Below, one piece after another: positions 35,901 to 48,400 of a stretch of DNA of 64,000 bases. This DNA comes from Amoebophrya sp. A120. Its lineage: Eukaryota; Sar; Dinophyceae; Syndiniales; Amoebophryaceae. The stretch spans positions 558,609 through 622,608 of the forward strand of contig CAJINV010000004.1 of the NCBI GenBank assembly GCA_905178155.1, written 5' to 3'. Each line of letters opens with the position of its first letter. Position 1 is the stretch's first letter. A program made the position numbers and the translations under genes. The notes under the pieces are model-generated. The model made no database searches. It worked only from the letters and a program-made list of their open reading frames with translations, and had not been told where the DNA came from.

Positions 35901-38900
35901 CTTCAAGAGGGCTTGAACAGAAATACTGAAAATTATTTACGATGTATGCCACGACCACCAGTGCTGCAAACAGGACGCATTTTCACATAATTGCAATATG
36001 CTGAACGAAGATCGTATTCGTATCACAGAACCCGATTACCCGGTGACAATTCAGTCGCGTGCGGTCAACATCCCCCTACAGTGTTATCAACTGCAAAGAG
36101 ATACATCTGGGTCTAAAAGAATGGATGCAAACTTGCAAAAATGCTGACCTCGCATACTCGTTATTTCTGTACTGCAGTGCATGACATTAGTATACAGAAA
36201 AATTATAGCGCTGGCGCTGCCGTTTATCTTTTGTTATGCAAAGACGGGACTTCAGATGCGCATGCGCGTTACAAACTTTTACAGAACCGCTCTAGAAGAA
36301 ATTCTTTTGCTTCTTCTTTGCTTGTTACTAAAGCGAGCTTGTCATGCAGACATTTTTGGCGTGACATCTTTATTCCAGAACCAGTCACATTTACGATGCA
36401 TACATATCCTGTCACCGCGATCGCAGACCCATTGTTCGTCCGCGCCCTACGCCAAACAGTCGCTATACTGAGTAAAAGCGTCCCCATTTTTGAATCTCTG
36501 GTCGAACAAAAATAGCCCAGATTTGTCATGCAAATCTGAGTGCCTGAAAATGTTTCTCATGCGCAGTCACATTAGAAGCATTCTTTGATGGTATCGGACA
36601 GCTTCTCATGCTAGAACCAGGATGAGGCGAGCAATTTGCGACGCAGGTACACAACTACACAAGATTTGTCGTGCCCAACAACCGAAAGCTGTTTTTTGTC
36701 GTGTAGCAAGAAAATGCTACCCACATTGACTCGACGCGGTGGGGACGTTTTTTCACAGGATAGTTGCGGACTTTCTGTCTATGAAAATGTCAGTGACGAT
36801 CGAAATGGGCGCAGTTGCGAAGGCAGACGTGCAGGTAGAGAAGAATCGAAATGATTTATAGATGAGCTGAGGGCGCTTTCAATGAATGAGGTTGTCATGA
36901 TCATGTTGCGCGGCGTTCACATGGGCCGTGCTGGCACATGTTCTTTTTTTCGTGCGCTTTCCATAGCCAAATTACCCTGATCACTTCAAAAAGGTTCTGC
37001 CACTTTCCACCACAACCACGACCCCGTCGCCGCCTTCGGTCTACTACGGAAAGAAAGTGAGCGCTGATCTTATTTCCGGCTACTGCTAGTTCCAAGAAGA
37101 AAGCCAGCTGATGAAGCGGAGAATAACTTTCTGATGTGTGCAGCTCTTTATCTTTTTCCTTGTGATGAACATGGTGATGCAAGAAAGCCGGCCTTGTTAA
37201 ATAATAGCGATTCACTCCAGATCCAGATCGCATAGAGTTTCGTCATTTACTTATTTGGGTGTGCTTTTTGATTTGCGTGGACGAAACACAGTGGAGGAGC
37301 ATGAAGAATCCCCATAGTACTAGCAAGCGGTATCTATTAGTTTTTCTTGCAGTTGGCAGCACATCCTGAAGTCTGTCACTCACTTCTCCTCCATACCTCC
37401 GTGTTCCTCCAGCAGGACTCGACGCTGCACCGTGCCAAAGCTTCATCTAAAAGCGAACTGAAAAGAAGCACCTCCACGAAGGCAGCCGCAGGCTCCGGGA
37501 GCAAGTTGCGCCAGCTGATGAGCCAGAAGCTGCAACAGAAACTGGGTAGCAAGGCCACGACGAGGACCGGTAGCAAGGCCGCGAACAAGATGGCGACCAG
37601 ATCAACATCAACTCGAGCCCGAGCTGGCAGCTCCTCGTCGAAGCAGCAACCCTACTTCCAAGTTGTGCAACCCGCGGCCGTCTATCCACAGTAACTTTCC
37701 CGTACACGTACAAATGTCGTCTCTGCATGACAAAATTAGGCTTCGATCCTAGTTTAGCATGACAAGTGTTACACTCCAAATTTGCGAAATTTGTGATGCA
37801 TCTTGTACATCTACGGGAAATTTGTATTGCATACCGTCCAGGGTAACTACATGGAGCAGCCGATGCTCCTGCAGCCGGGCCAGGATCCGGTTGTGCTGCA
37901 GCAAGAGGGGAACCAGCCACTGGTCGTCGTGCAGCCAGGAGGTGCGAACCCCAGGCATATCCATAGTAAATTTCCTGTACACGTACAAATCACCACTTTT
38001 TGTCATGCAAAATTGAAAAGAAACGCGGCTTCGAAAAAAAAAAAATTGCTGCCTTTTTGGGTGCTGCCGAGTGAATATATCTACCCGGAATGGTATCGCT
38101 AGTGAGATCCGGACTCACGGCGCTGCAGTAGCTTTCTCTAAACAGCTAGCGTCTTTAAAATTCTTCCCGGAAAGCCTTCGCATGTCGCCCCCTCGACTCA
38201 TAGCGACCGCGGCACAACATGCATCGCTATTAAATTTCGGGACAAGGGCGCCAAGGTGTGCCGACCCTGCGCCGCATTGCGCGTATTTCTGGGCGGGGAC
38301 ATGTGACAGAAGACACACCGAGGAGGATACAACAATGAGCCTGCCCGGCCGATTGATGAACTTAGGCAGTTGCGTTTTAGGTGAGAGACTAGTCAGTGGG
38401 CGGCTGTGTTTGATTTGGTTTCCGACTTTTTGAAAGCAGCCGCTAATGCATTTGGGCAAGCTGGCAACCCTAATTTCCAACTCGATGCGATGGCTAGTTT
38501 TGGCCTTTTGTAGCGTTCACGCACGGAAACAGTTTTTCACTTGGGCTGATCGGCTTCACAACCCGCGCGGCGAGATCTCCGGCGCGGAGATCGTCGCCAG
38601 CGAGAAAAAGCCGCGACATTTTCTTGCGAAAAAAATGCTCGCGAGTTCTGCAAAAACATTTTTTCAGGGCTCAACTTCTAGCTTTCAGACCGCCGAAATC
38701 ACGCGACTTGTTTCTGTACAGTAGATTTTTCCCGCATGGTATGGTGAAGCGAAGCATGCTCCTGTACACCAGTTTTCTTTTAGAAAGTGGTGTACAGGAG
38801 CAGCATCCAATTGACCATACCATGCAGATTAAATCTACTGTACACAAATCACGTGCGTGATTCTGACGTCGTTTGAATACTGCTGCAGCAAGAGGGGAAC

Positions 38901-39391
38901 CAGCCACTGGTCGTCGTGCAGCCAGGAGGTGCGAACCCCAGGCAGATGCCTCCGCAACAGGCTGCGGCTGCCGCGGCCGCGACAGGGTACAATTATGTAC
39001 AAGGAGTTGTACCGCCACAGAATAATGTTGTGGGGTATACTAGCCCGCAGCAGCAGGCGGGAGGCCAGACTGGATACTACAACTCCCCGACGAAGAACTA
39101 CCCGTATGCAACCTACCAGCAGGAGGGAGACCCAGGACTCACGCAGCAGATATCCAGGAAAAAACACCAATCCCCATCCATTTTTTACATGACAAATAGT
39201 GGACTTTATGCATGTTTTGCATGACAAATTGGATGGGGATGGGTGTTTTTTCCTGGATAGTAGATGATGGCTCCCTACTATCCGCAGGGTCCTCGTGGAC
39301 AGCCGCAGGATACGCAACAGCAGCAGTACCTGGCTGGTGGCCCCGTGTTGTATCAGGAAAACGGGCCTCAGTACTACACCCCTGGACCAGC

Positions 39392-39423
<32 letters not shown>

Positions 39424-42400
39424 AGCAGCCGCCGCCGTCAAACTTACCTGCTGGCCCTGGAACGGCCGCCGGTGCGACAGCACCCGCCGTGACTGCCAGC
39501 GTGCCGACGTTTCTGTACAATGCCCAGCCGCAGCAATCCTTCATAGCGCCGATGGATCAACAGACCCCTGCAGCAGGCGTAACGCCTATGCAGGAGTTTC
39601 AGCCTCAGAATACGGCGCAGCTGGCGGGAGGTGGATCGCAGGACGCATCGCAAACTGCCGTATCCACGCAACAAGAGCTGCACCAGACGAGCACTTCTAC
39701 TGCGCAACCAAAGGAGCCGGCCGCGACGGCCTCCTCTTCTGCTCATGCCGGCAAGAGCTCTGCGGATCATGGCAATTCAAATTCCGTTTCTCTCACGGAA
39801 ACTGGTCGACAGGAGGAAGAACAGAGCGGCCCTGCTGGTTCTTCGAAGGTGCCGGCACAAGTCGTACAGGCCGGCCTGAACCTGGCCGTGCAGTCCTACC
39901 AGGATGTGGCTGCCGCGCAGGTTCTCACCATCACGGTGGCCGCAAGACTGGACATCAACGTCGCGAACACTCTATGCCTTGCAAAAGTGAAGTATCGTTC
40001 TAGAAGTGGAGGTCGTAGCAAGTGCAATAGTACAAATGGGCTGAGCATGAGATTTGGTACTTGTCATGTCGATTTAGCTCGGGACGACGATTTGTATTGC
40101 ATTCTTCCTTGTGAGGATCAGTACGAGTACGATACTTTTGCACAGAATAAACCCAGTTGAAGACCTTCGAGGAGGCATGGCCGTGGACCGGACTTTCCGA
40201 TAACGACATGGACTATTTTCTGCAACTTCTGGCCGCCAACCTGCTCCGTTCCGGCTTGACGCACATTCGCGTCGCCAACCCCTTTCGCTCCTTCCCGGGA
40301 CCGGCGACCCAGGGGCAGGGAGGTGCGAGTAGCAGTACTACAACTGCGACCTTCAAGGTAACTGGAGGCGAAAATGGCGCTGTCGGCGGAACAAACAAGA
40401 AGAATTCCGGCGGAGGTGGTCCAGATCCGATCATCCTACTGCCACCGTTGAAGCCGCCGCCCCCCGCGCCCGCACCCGCGCCGCCGCCGCCACCGCCGCC
40501 ACCGCCGCCCGCACCGGCACCCTCGCCGACCATCACCGTTTTGGATCCCTACACCGGCTATCCACAGGAAATTTGAATGTAAGTACCGACGTACATGCAC
40601 AAAGACAAACTGCATCACAAATTTCGCGAACTTAGTGCATGCCTCGAATTGTCATGCTAGCTAGGATCATCGAAGGGGAAGGCAAGCTTTGTCATGCAGA
40701 AATCGCATTTGTCTGCGTACAGGAAATTTCCTGTGGATACCGGCCGTCCGATGTACACGACGACTGCGGGGGCCCCGGGGGCGCAAAATGTTGTTCCTGC
40801 TCCCTACATTGACCCCGTGACCGGGCTATGGATTGCAAAAGTATGGCACTCGTATAAATGCATATACAATAAATTTTCTCAGCATGAGAAATGCAATTTG
40901 TAATGCGGATTTGAGTTAACAAAAAGATTTGTAATGCATGATTGCAATACGAATACGATGCTTTTGCACTGCATACGGGCAGCAGGTGCAGGGTGTGGTG
41001 GCGCCGGGCGCGACGCCAACGAACACGCTGGTGTTTCCCCCCTACCCGCCGCAGGACGAACTCGACCCGGCCGTGGACAGTTCGTACGCAGACAGTCCAA
41101 CCTACGGCGCCGCGGGCACCATTCAGCAGATTACCAACTACCACTACACCGGTCCGGGCGGCATGTCCAGCTCTGGCGGCAACGCGGAGGGGAAGCAGAA
41201 CGAGAAGAACAGCGGGGGCGGCGACCTGTCCGTCAACGGGGACGAGGAGGAGGAGAAGGTGCCGTCCTATCAAATGCAAATATTATGTCTTTGTCTGGAA
41301 GCAGGTTGGCTGGGAAGTTTGTCATGCGCATTGTACAGGATCCGCGGTCATGCCAGTGATGCATACTCTACTAGAGTCACAGCTTTCATCTTCACGAAGT
41401 CTTACTCATGCCTATGTGCCCTGAATGAGAAATGCCCTCTCCGGGCGGCAAAAATCTGCGTACGAACTTTGCTGCTCATGATGAAGTACAAGTCTTGGCA
41501 ATATGATGCAAATTTACCATCACAAATCCAATGCTTTCGAGCCCTAGGTATATTTGCAATGCATACGTCCTGGGCGAAGGCGATGGTGGCCGACGTGCAG
41601 CGCATGAAGGACGCCGCGGCGACGGCGGCGGCCGCGCAGGGCAAAAGCCAGCCCATCGACATCAAAGTGGACAACGGCGGCGCCCAACTGCCCCCGCCAG
41701 CTCCTCCTCCGCCACCAATTGTGACCCCCGCGCCCTCGGGCGGTGCGAACGCGAAGATGATCGGAGACATGCTAGCCGCCAAGATCGAGGCGCTGCGTGC
41801 CCGCCTGGAGGCGAAAGCGGGCGTGACCGGGGCGGCCACCTCGGCTGCCCAGCAGGCCGCAGGGAGTGCGGCGAAGGCAGCTGCAGCGGCAAGCGGGGCT
41901 CAAACCGCCGCGGGCTATCAAATGCAAAAATGTCTGGATCTGGAAGAATGCAACTTGTAATGCGTATTTCAGAACACAGAAATGTCTCTCATGCATACGC
42001 AGCAAAAGCTGCCCACTTTCTGTCAGCAAAATAGGGGACTTGTCATGCGGATTCGGCATTGCGGAAGCTTCTCGAAACCTGTGATGCTAGAGCTTCCATG
42101 CCAGACCTTCTGTGTCATGCAAAAACAGCATGACTCTTCCAGACCCAGACACTTTTACATTTGATACGGGCAAGGCCGCTGCGATCAGCGGACTGTCGAA
42201 CGCCGTCGGCGGTTATCCAGGAAAAAACACCCATCCCCATCCAATTTGTGATGCAAAACATGCATAAAATCCACTATTTGTCATGCAAAAAATGGATGGG
42301 GATGGGTGTTTTTCCTGGATAGCGGTGCTGCCGGCGCGCTCGCGGGCGCAGCGGGCGGGATCCAAGCTGGCCAGGCGGCGGGTGCCCTCGTGGCCAGTCA

Positions 42401-45400
42401 GTTTCCGTTCGGGTACTATCCCTTCTAACAAACAAAAAAGTGCATCTACGTTCACGGTTATTTTCACAGCAGAAGATCTCGTGCGGTAGAAATTTTGCCT
42501 TCTTCCATGCATTCTATGCAAGACAGATAATTTTGGGCACCTTTTCCGATGCATTACTGCATCACAAATTCCGTTAACGTGAAGCGCTTTTTTCTGTGAT
42601 ACCTTCCCGCAGAATGGCACGACGGTGAACGTAAATCCCGTAATCACAGTGCAGGGGGCAAAAATCAACGGAACGAAAGCAGTATGAATTGCAAAACTAT
42701 CGTACTCGTATAAATGCATTACAAGTTTCCTCAGCGTGAGAAATCAAATTTGTGTTGCGGATTTACCTTAGGAAAAAGATTTGTGATGCATAATTGCGAT
42801 TACTACGAGCACGATACTTTTGCACAGGATGAGCCGAGTCTGGTGGATCCACTTCCAAGCCAACGATCAATGACCAGGACACAGACAACAGCCAAGACAA
42901 CGATCAAGACAACGACCAGGACAATGATCAGGACAATGATCAGGACAACCACAACGACAGTAGCACGTCGACCTCTACGAAGACCAAGAAAGGCGGTGGA
43001 GGTGGGCCGCTTGCGAAGGCCGCGGCTACCATATTACAATGAAAAATGCCCCCATCCCATACTCAAACTAGAAATTTGTGATGCAGATTTGTGGTCACAA
43101 ATCAGCTTTGTCGTGCTAGAAGGGAAAAGGTGCGGACTGTAGTGCGGGTTGGCGTGGGAAAGCCTTGCATCTTCAGCATGACAGGGGGAAGCTGGAAGTG
43201 GGAAACAGCATGACAAATTGCCTGCAAACGAGGCCACAGCTGCGTCTCTTGGCCTTCTAGCATTACAAGGCGACTTGTGCACTCAAATTCAAATACAGCA
43301 TCACAAATTTCATTTTCGATATGGGGAGGGGGGATTTTTCCCTTTGATATACCACAGACCCCGCCTTGCTCGGGGCGATCAATGCACTGACGTCCACCGT
43401 CGCGAACATGAATGCCCTGGCGAACAAGCAAGCCGCAAAAGCTATCCTGTGCGAGTGTATCGTACTCGTCCTAAAACTAATTGCAAATATGCATGACAAA
43501 TTGTCTTCCTGAGGTAAAACAGCACTACAAATTCCACTCCTCTTGTTCGTGCTAAAATTTGTAATGAAATTTATACTAGTTCTAGTACGATACTTTTGCA
43601 ATGCATAAAAGCTGCAGCGCCGCAAAATCCCCCGGCGCAGGGGAATCTCCAACCGCATGAAGTGGTCCAGCTGAACGCCATATCCTGTGCAAAAGTATCG
43701 TACTCGGAGTTATCGCAATCATGCATTACAAATTTACTTGTTAAGGTAAATCCGCATTTACAAATTCCATTTTTCATGCTGAGGGAATTTGTCATGCGAT
43801 TTATACTAGTACGATGCTTTTGCATTGCATACGCCACCCGGACTTTGATTCGTGCCGTTATGGAGTTGTTGCGGCAGACGCAGGACATCGGATCCGCCCA
43901 AGCGGCCATGGCGAGCGGCGGCAAGCTTCCGGCGGGGGCCGCGATGGCGGCGCCGACAGCAGTGAAGCAGGTCCTAGATGTATCCTGAGCAAAAATGCTC
44001 CCACTCCAGAGTTGTAGTCATGCGGATTTGCGATTGCATTTACACTTACGCGAACGCTTGCACTGCGCATCTCGGACAAGAGACGCATTTGCGGTCGTGT
44101 TTTGGCCTTTGTACTGGTACAAACAGGATAAGGAGATCATGGCTGATGCGGATTTCCTTACTAACCTGCTTGCACTACAATAAAACTTTTCATGTGTGGC
44201 TTCCAAAACTTCAGGGCTTGTGTTGCAGAGTTGCCAACTTGGCTACAGGATGGGGACGTTTTTACACATGATAAGACGCCACAGCGTCTAACGAACAGCA
44301 GATCGCGGCGACACAGGGCGCCGTCGAGCGTTTGGCTGCCGCCTTGAAAAACATGGGCGGTGCGGGCGGCGCAAACAGCTTCACGGTCGAGGTGCTGCGG
44401 CAGCTGATGCAGCAGCTGCGACCCTTCATGTCGGTGATGAAGATGCTAGAGTCCGCTGTGGGGCCGTTGAACGAAAACCAGCTGAAGCGGTTTCTGCAGT
44501 CGTTGATCGACGCGATTTTGCGGGGAACGGGCGGCGGCGGCGGCGGGGGCATCACCTACAGCCCACCGCAGCAGGTGATTGGCGCCGGCGCGCCCATCAC
44601 GAACTTGTCCGAGTTAGAGGCCGCTGTGTTCGAAGACTTCGAGCCTCCGGGCGGTGGGGACGCGAAAAGCAAAGCCACCGGCGAAGGAACAACGGGAAAG
44701 GTAGTCGTACCAGCTGGCGGCGGAGGAGCGACTACGAGTGCAACCACTAACTTGCAAGAAGTGAAGAAAGAGTTGCTTTCGAATCAAGAAGTACAAGGCA
44801 CGACCGCCGCAGCGGATGCGACAAGAAGCAAAAAAGAAGCACTTGATTCCAAGGCCCCCGACGGAAGCGGAGCGACGCAGGAAAATAAAGACGAACCGAC
44901 TACAGTGTCGCTTGCCGTGAAAATCAGTAACTTCGACGAAGGTCGTGCGGCCTCCGATAAGCGTGGCAACATTAAACACTCTACGGAAGCAGGAGCACAG
45001 GGAGAAGCTCTTGCAGCTTCATCGCAGCATTCTGATACCACCGCAAAGAAGATGAATGCGCGCGACCAGCAAGAGCATGATGGTGCTCTTAGTGCTGGCG
45101 CTGCAAATAACAAGCCAGACGCACTCAAAGCGGATGAGGGAGACGAGAACAAAAGCAAGGCTGCCGACACTGTCGACGATGTTGACAGAACTAGTGCGTC
45201 GAAAATACCAAAGAAGATTGAGCAGAAATCCGCTGACGACCCTGACGTGATTGATTCGCTCGACATGCTGGATGAGGCTGCGGAAGAGCAGCTTGGCATT
45301 GGCTACGACGACGCTCTGCCGGCAGGAGGAGATGACCTGTATGAAAGTGCACATTTCCCCCTTCCCCTCATTTGTCATGCAAAATGCCAGACTCACCCTT

Positions 45401-48400
45401 ATTTGCTTGTTGTTGTTTGCACTGTTTGCATGACAGACTCCGGAATCCAAAACAGCAATGCAATCCTCTAGGAACAATTTGCCATGCGAAAGCTGCATCT
45501 TTGCCAGCGCTTGCGTTGCTTTTTATGCAACACAAATGAGCGGGAGGTGGAGTTGTGCACTCTTATAACCTACTTCCTGCAACCGGTAGTGCACCTAGTA
45601 CGATAAAGCCGCTTTCTACGAGCAGCTTGTACACTCCGGCTAGTACCTCCAAAGCGGCCAGTTCCAAGGCTGGACACGTCATCCATGCAGAGGACCTGTC
45701 CGCAGCTACACCAGCCGACGGCGAATCAGCCTCCGCGGCGACGTTTTTACAACCGGACGAGGATGCAATGGCTGGGCCTTCGTCTGCAGATCACAGGGAG
45801 AATGATGATGCTGGTGGTCCTTTTCCGGACAAGACGGTCACGCTCGGCGGAAATCAAAAGAAGGCCTCCTCTTCCTCGGAGGCAGCCTTATCCGCTACTC
45901 CTTCGCAAGTAGGACCTACTCCTCCCATGTCCAGCTCGTCGCCGAATCCAGTTTTCACGGAAACTGGGCGGAGAGTAGTGTTGGAAGCCCACGAGGACGA
46001 CCAGGGAAAAAGAAATACACCGAAAGCGGATGACGTTGTTGTAGTCGACGAAACAGAAGCGAGGAAAATCAAAGACGCACTGGTGGCCGCTGGAACTACG
46101 ACCAGTGGTCCGGACCACGAGGCAGCGGCTGCAACACCACTGGAGCCGCGGGGAGCAGCCCCCGGGCAGCCATCAAGCGACCAAGCGTTATTTCCATCCC
46201 GAAGGAATGTGGAAACTGCTAGGGTCAGCAGCATCAATATGGAAACCGAGCAAAAGCAACCTACGAGGCCACAAGATGGTGTCCCGGTGACAGCAGCACA
46301 CAGTGGAACAGATGAACCTGCTGAGCGCGTATTTGAAAAAGCACACGAAGAGAACATCGCGTTTTCCGCGGCGGTGCAAGAAGGGGACGAGCAGAAAAAA
46401 AGGCAGACTGAGCAGGAGGAAGCAAGCTCTACTGCCGCAAACGCAGTAGTTGTTTCTGCGGGACGAAAGAGATTCAGGCACGCCCAGCAGATCGTCGTTA
46501 CGACCAAGAAAAGCCAGACGGTGCCAAATTCGAAAGAACTAGCGACGATGAACAGTGAAATTCGGAGGCTGGAACAAAGGCATCAAGATCACATTCAGCG
46601 GGCTCGGGAAAAAGGAACAAAGCCAGACTATTGAGAGGAAAAATCCCCCCTCCCCATATTGAAAAGGCATGTTTCCGAAAATTTGCGTTGCTGATTTGAG
46701 ATCACAAATCGCATTTGTTTTGCAAGAAGACAAGGGCAGAGCCAGAAGCTTCCGCCCCATTATGGAAGCGATTTGCCATGCTGTTGGGCCTAAAGGGGAG
46801 CCATTTGCCATGCTGAACAACTAGACGCGTACGCCCCTCCCTAGCTTGGGGATCTGACCGCAGTGCTTTCCTGCAATACAAAGTACCCAAATCCAGCATC
46901 AGAAGTTTCGCTTTGATATGGGGAGGGGGGTTTTTTCCTTCTGATACAGACGAGGCCGGAACATCAAAAGGCGACGCGACTGGAGACAAGAAGAACGACG
47001 AGAACCATCAAAAGCCCGAGAAAATCGTGCTGCTGAACGAAAAGATACAGCTGCTGGAAAAGACGGCCGAGCAGGATATGCTGTGCAAAAGTATCGTACT
47101 CGTATAAATGCATTACAAATTTTGAGCATGAAAAATGAAATTTCTATATGCGGATTTACCTTAGCAAAGGGATTTGTAATGCATGATTGCAATACGAGTT
47201 CGAGTACGATACTTTTGCACAGGATACAGGAGCAAAAGGAGCAGAAGAGGGCGGAGGAGGACCATAAAATGAACTCACTAATGGTGAAAGGCAGTAACGA
47301 GGTCGAGCAGGTAGAGGAAGAAGCTTCGTCTTCGGCTGCGGCGGGAGGTAGTGGGGGAGGTCTTGAGACTTCTACTCCCAACGAAGAGCCCACCTCTCCG
47401 ACCTCCGCGAGTGCATCAAGGCCAAGAATTCCAGCAGAAAAGGCACAGGCGGAAAAAGAGCTGCACTTGATGAACGTTAAGGCGTCAGCAGCGGGCCGGC
47501 AGTATCTCCAAGAATATCTACTGCAAACATCTCTGGGTCAGGAAAGACGGAGGCTGTGATGAATATGCTAGTCCTACACTCGGACTCCTGTATGTAGAAA
47601 AAGTTGTGGAAAAATTTATGGCATGGTCAACAAAAAGATACCCTTTTTTGTTTATACAAATGAAGCGCAGGCCCAGGCTCTTATGCGGACTGCGCATGAG
47701 AAAGTGTTCTGCAAACTTGTCATGCTTTGCCGCATTCGGAAGTATTATATTTCACTCATCTGCACTTGAGCATCACATGTTTCCAAACCCACACATATTT
47801 GCAGTTGATAAAGAAGCGGTAGAAACGAAAACTGGCGGGGAGGCAAGAAAAAATACAGCGACGCAAGACCAAGCGAAAGCAAGGACTGAAGAAAGCTCAC
47901 ACTCTTTATCCAAGAAAAAAACTGTGTTTGTGTAGTGGTGCAGGCGTCTTTTTAGGAGACAGCTTGACAAATTTGCGCTGCATTACACTCGAAGCATGCC
48001 ATTCGCAGTTTTTGGGGCGTGAAATTACATTCGAAAAGACAAAGAGGACTCCAGCATGACAAATGTAACCGTGTCGGTAAGTCGGTAACTTTGCATTGCA
48101 GACTTACAACTACACATTATTGTCTTGCATATTCTGCGTCGACGTCCAGTGGGCAGCTGCAGCAGCCGCCGGCTTACAAGAACCCGCGGGCAGTCAATGA
48201 GCAGGTCCAGCAAGCACGAGCGGCACGAAAACTGCAGAAGGAGAACAAGGTGCTGCAAACTATGGCCAAGCACCTACAGTTATCCTTTGCAATAAAATAG
48301 GTCTGGGTCTCCGAGCCATCCGCAGCCATGATATATCATGCAGTTGTTGAACCTGCAACAAGAAGTTCGTTGCTCTGGAAAGGAATGCACGCGGAGGAAG

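Larger units (their letters stand above)
34812..36834 (+). other. Gene 3 module 4, exons 22-27: Pro/Gln linker and a gene 1-type domain copy
   Basis: Exons 34812-35090, 35413-35510, 35723-35789, 35995-36084, 36408-36463, 36768-36834. Exon 22 is Ala/Gln/Pro-rich; exons 25-27 read AVNIPLQCPVTAIADPLFVR then LRQTVADFLSMKMSVTIE, resembling the IPSSMTADQL/DPDFMLAIQETY module of gene 1. Confidence 0.5.
37894..38944. repeat. 64-bp perfect direct repeat, copies 37894-37957 and 38881-38944
   Basis: Both copies start TGCTGCAGCAAGAGG and end ACCCCAGGCA with no mismatch. The left copy ends exactly where the family G introner starts. It codes VLQQEGNQPLVVV and onwards in exon 29. Confidence 0.9.
37353..42416 (+). 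other. Gene 3 module 5, exons 28-37: Lys/Ser, Gln/Pro/Tyr and poly-Pro segments
   Basis: Exons 37353-37682, 37839-37957, 38945-39150, 39265-39972, 40155-40558, 40745-40826, 40981-41267, 41571-41915, 42172-42213, 42327-42416. Gln-rich collagen-like YYPQGPRGQP and poly-Gln (39396-39430); a domain copy (VLTITVAARLDINVANT, then TFEEAWPWTGLSDND); poly-Pro/Ala runs at 40450-40525 and 41690-41735; an Ala/Gly-rich helix at the end. Confidence 0.6.

Noticed and set aside
39396-39430. Poly-Gln tract as a disease-type repeat expansion
   Set aside because: Short CAG/CAA-mixed Gln run in a Gln-rich protein; nothing indicates instability.
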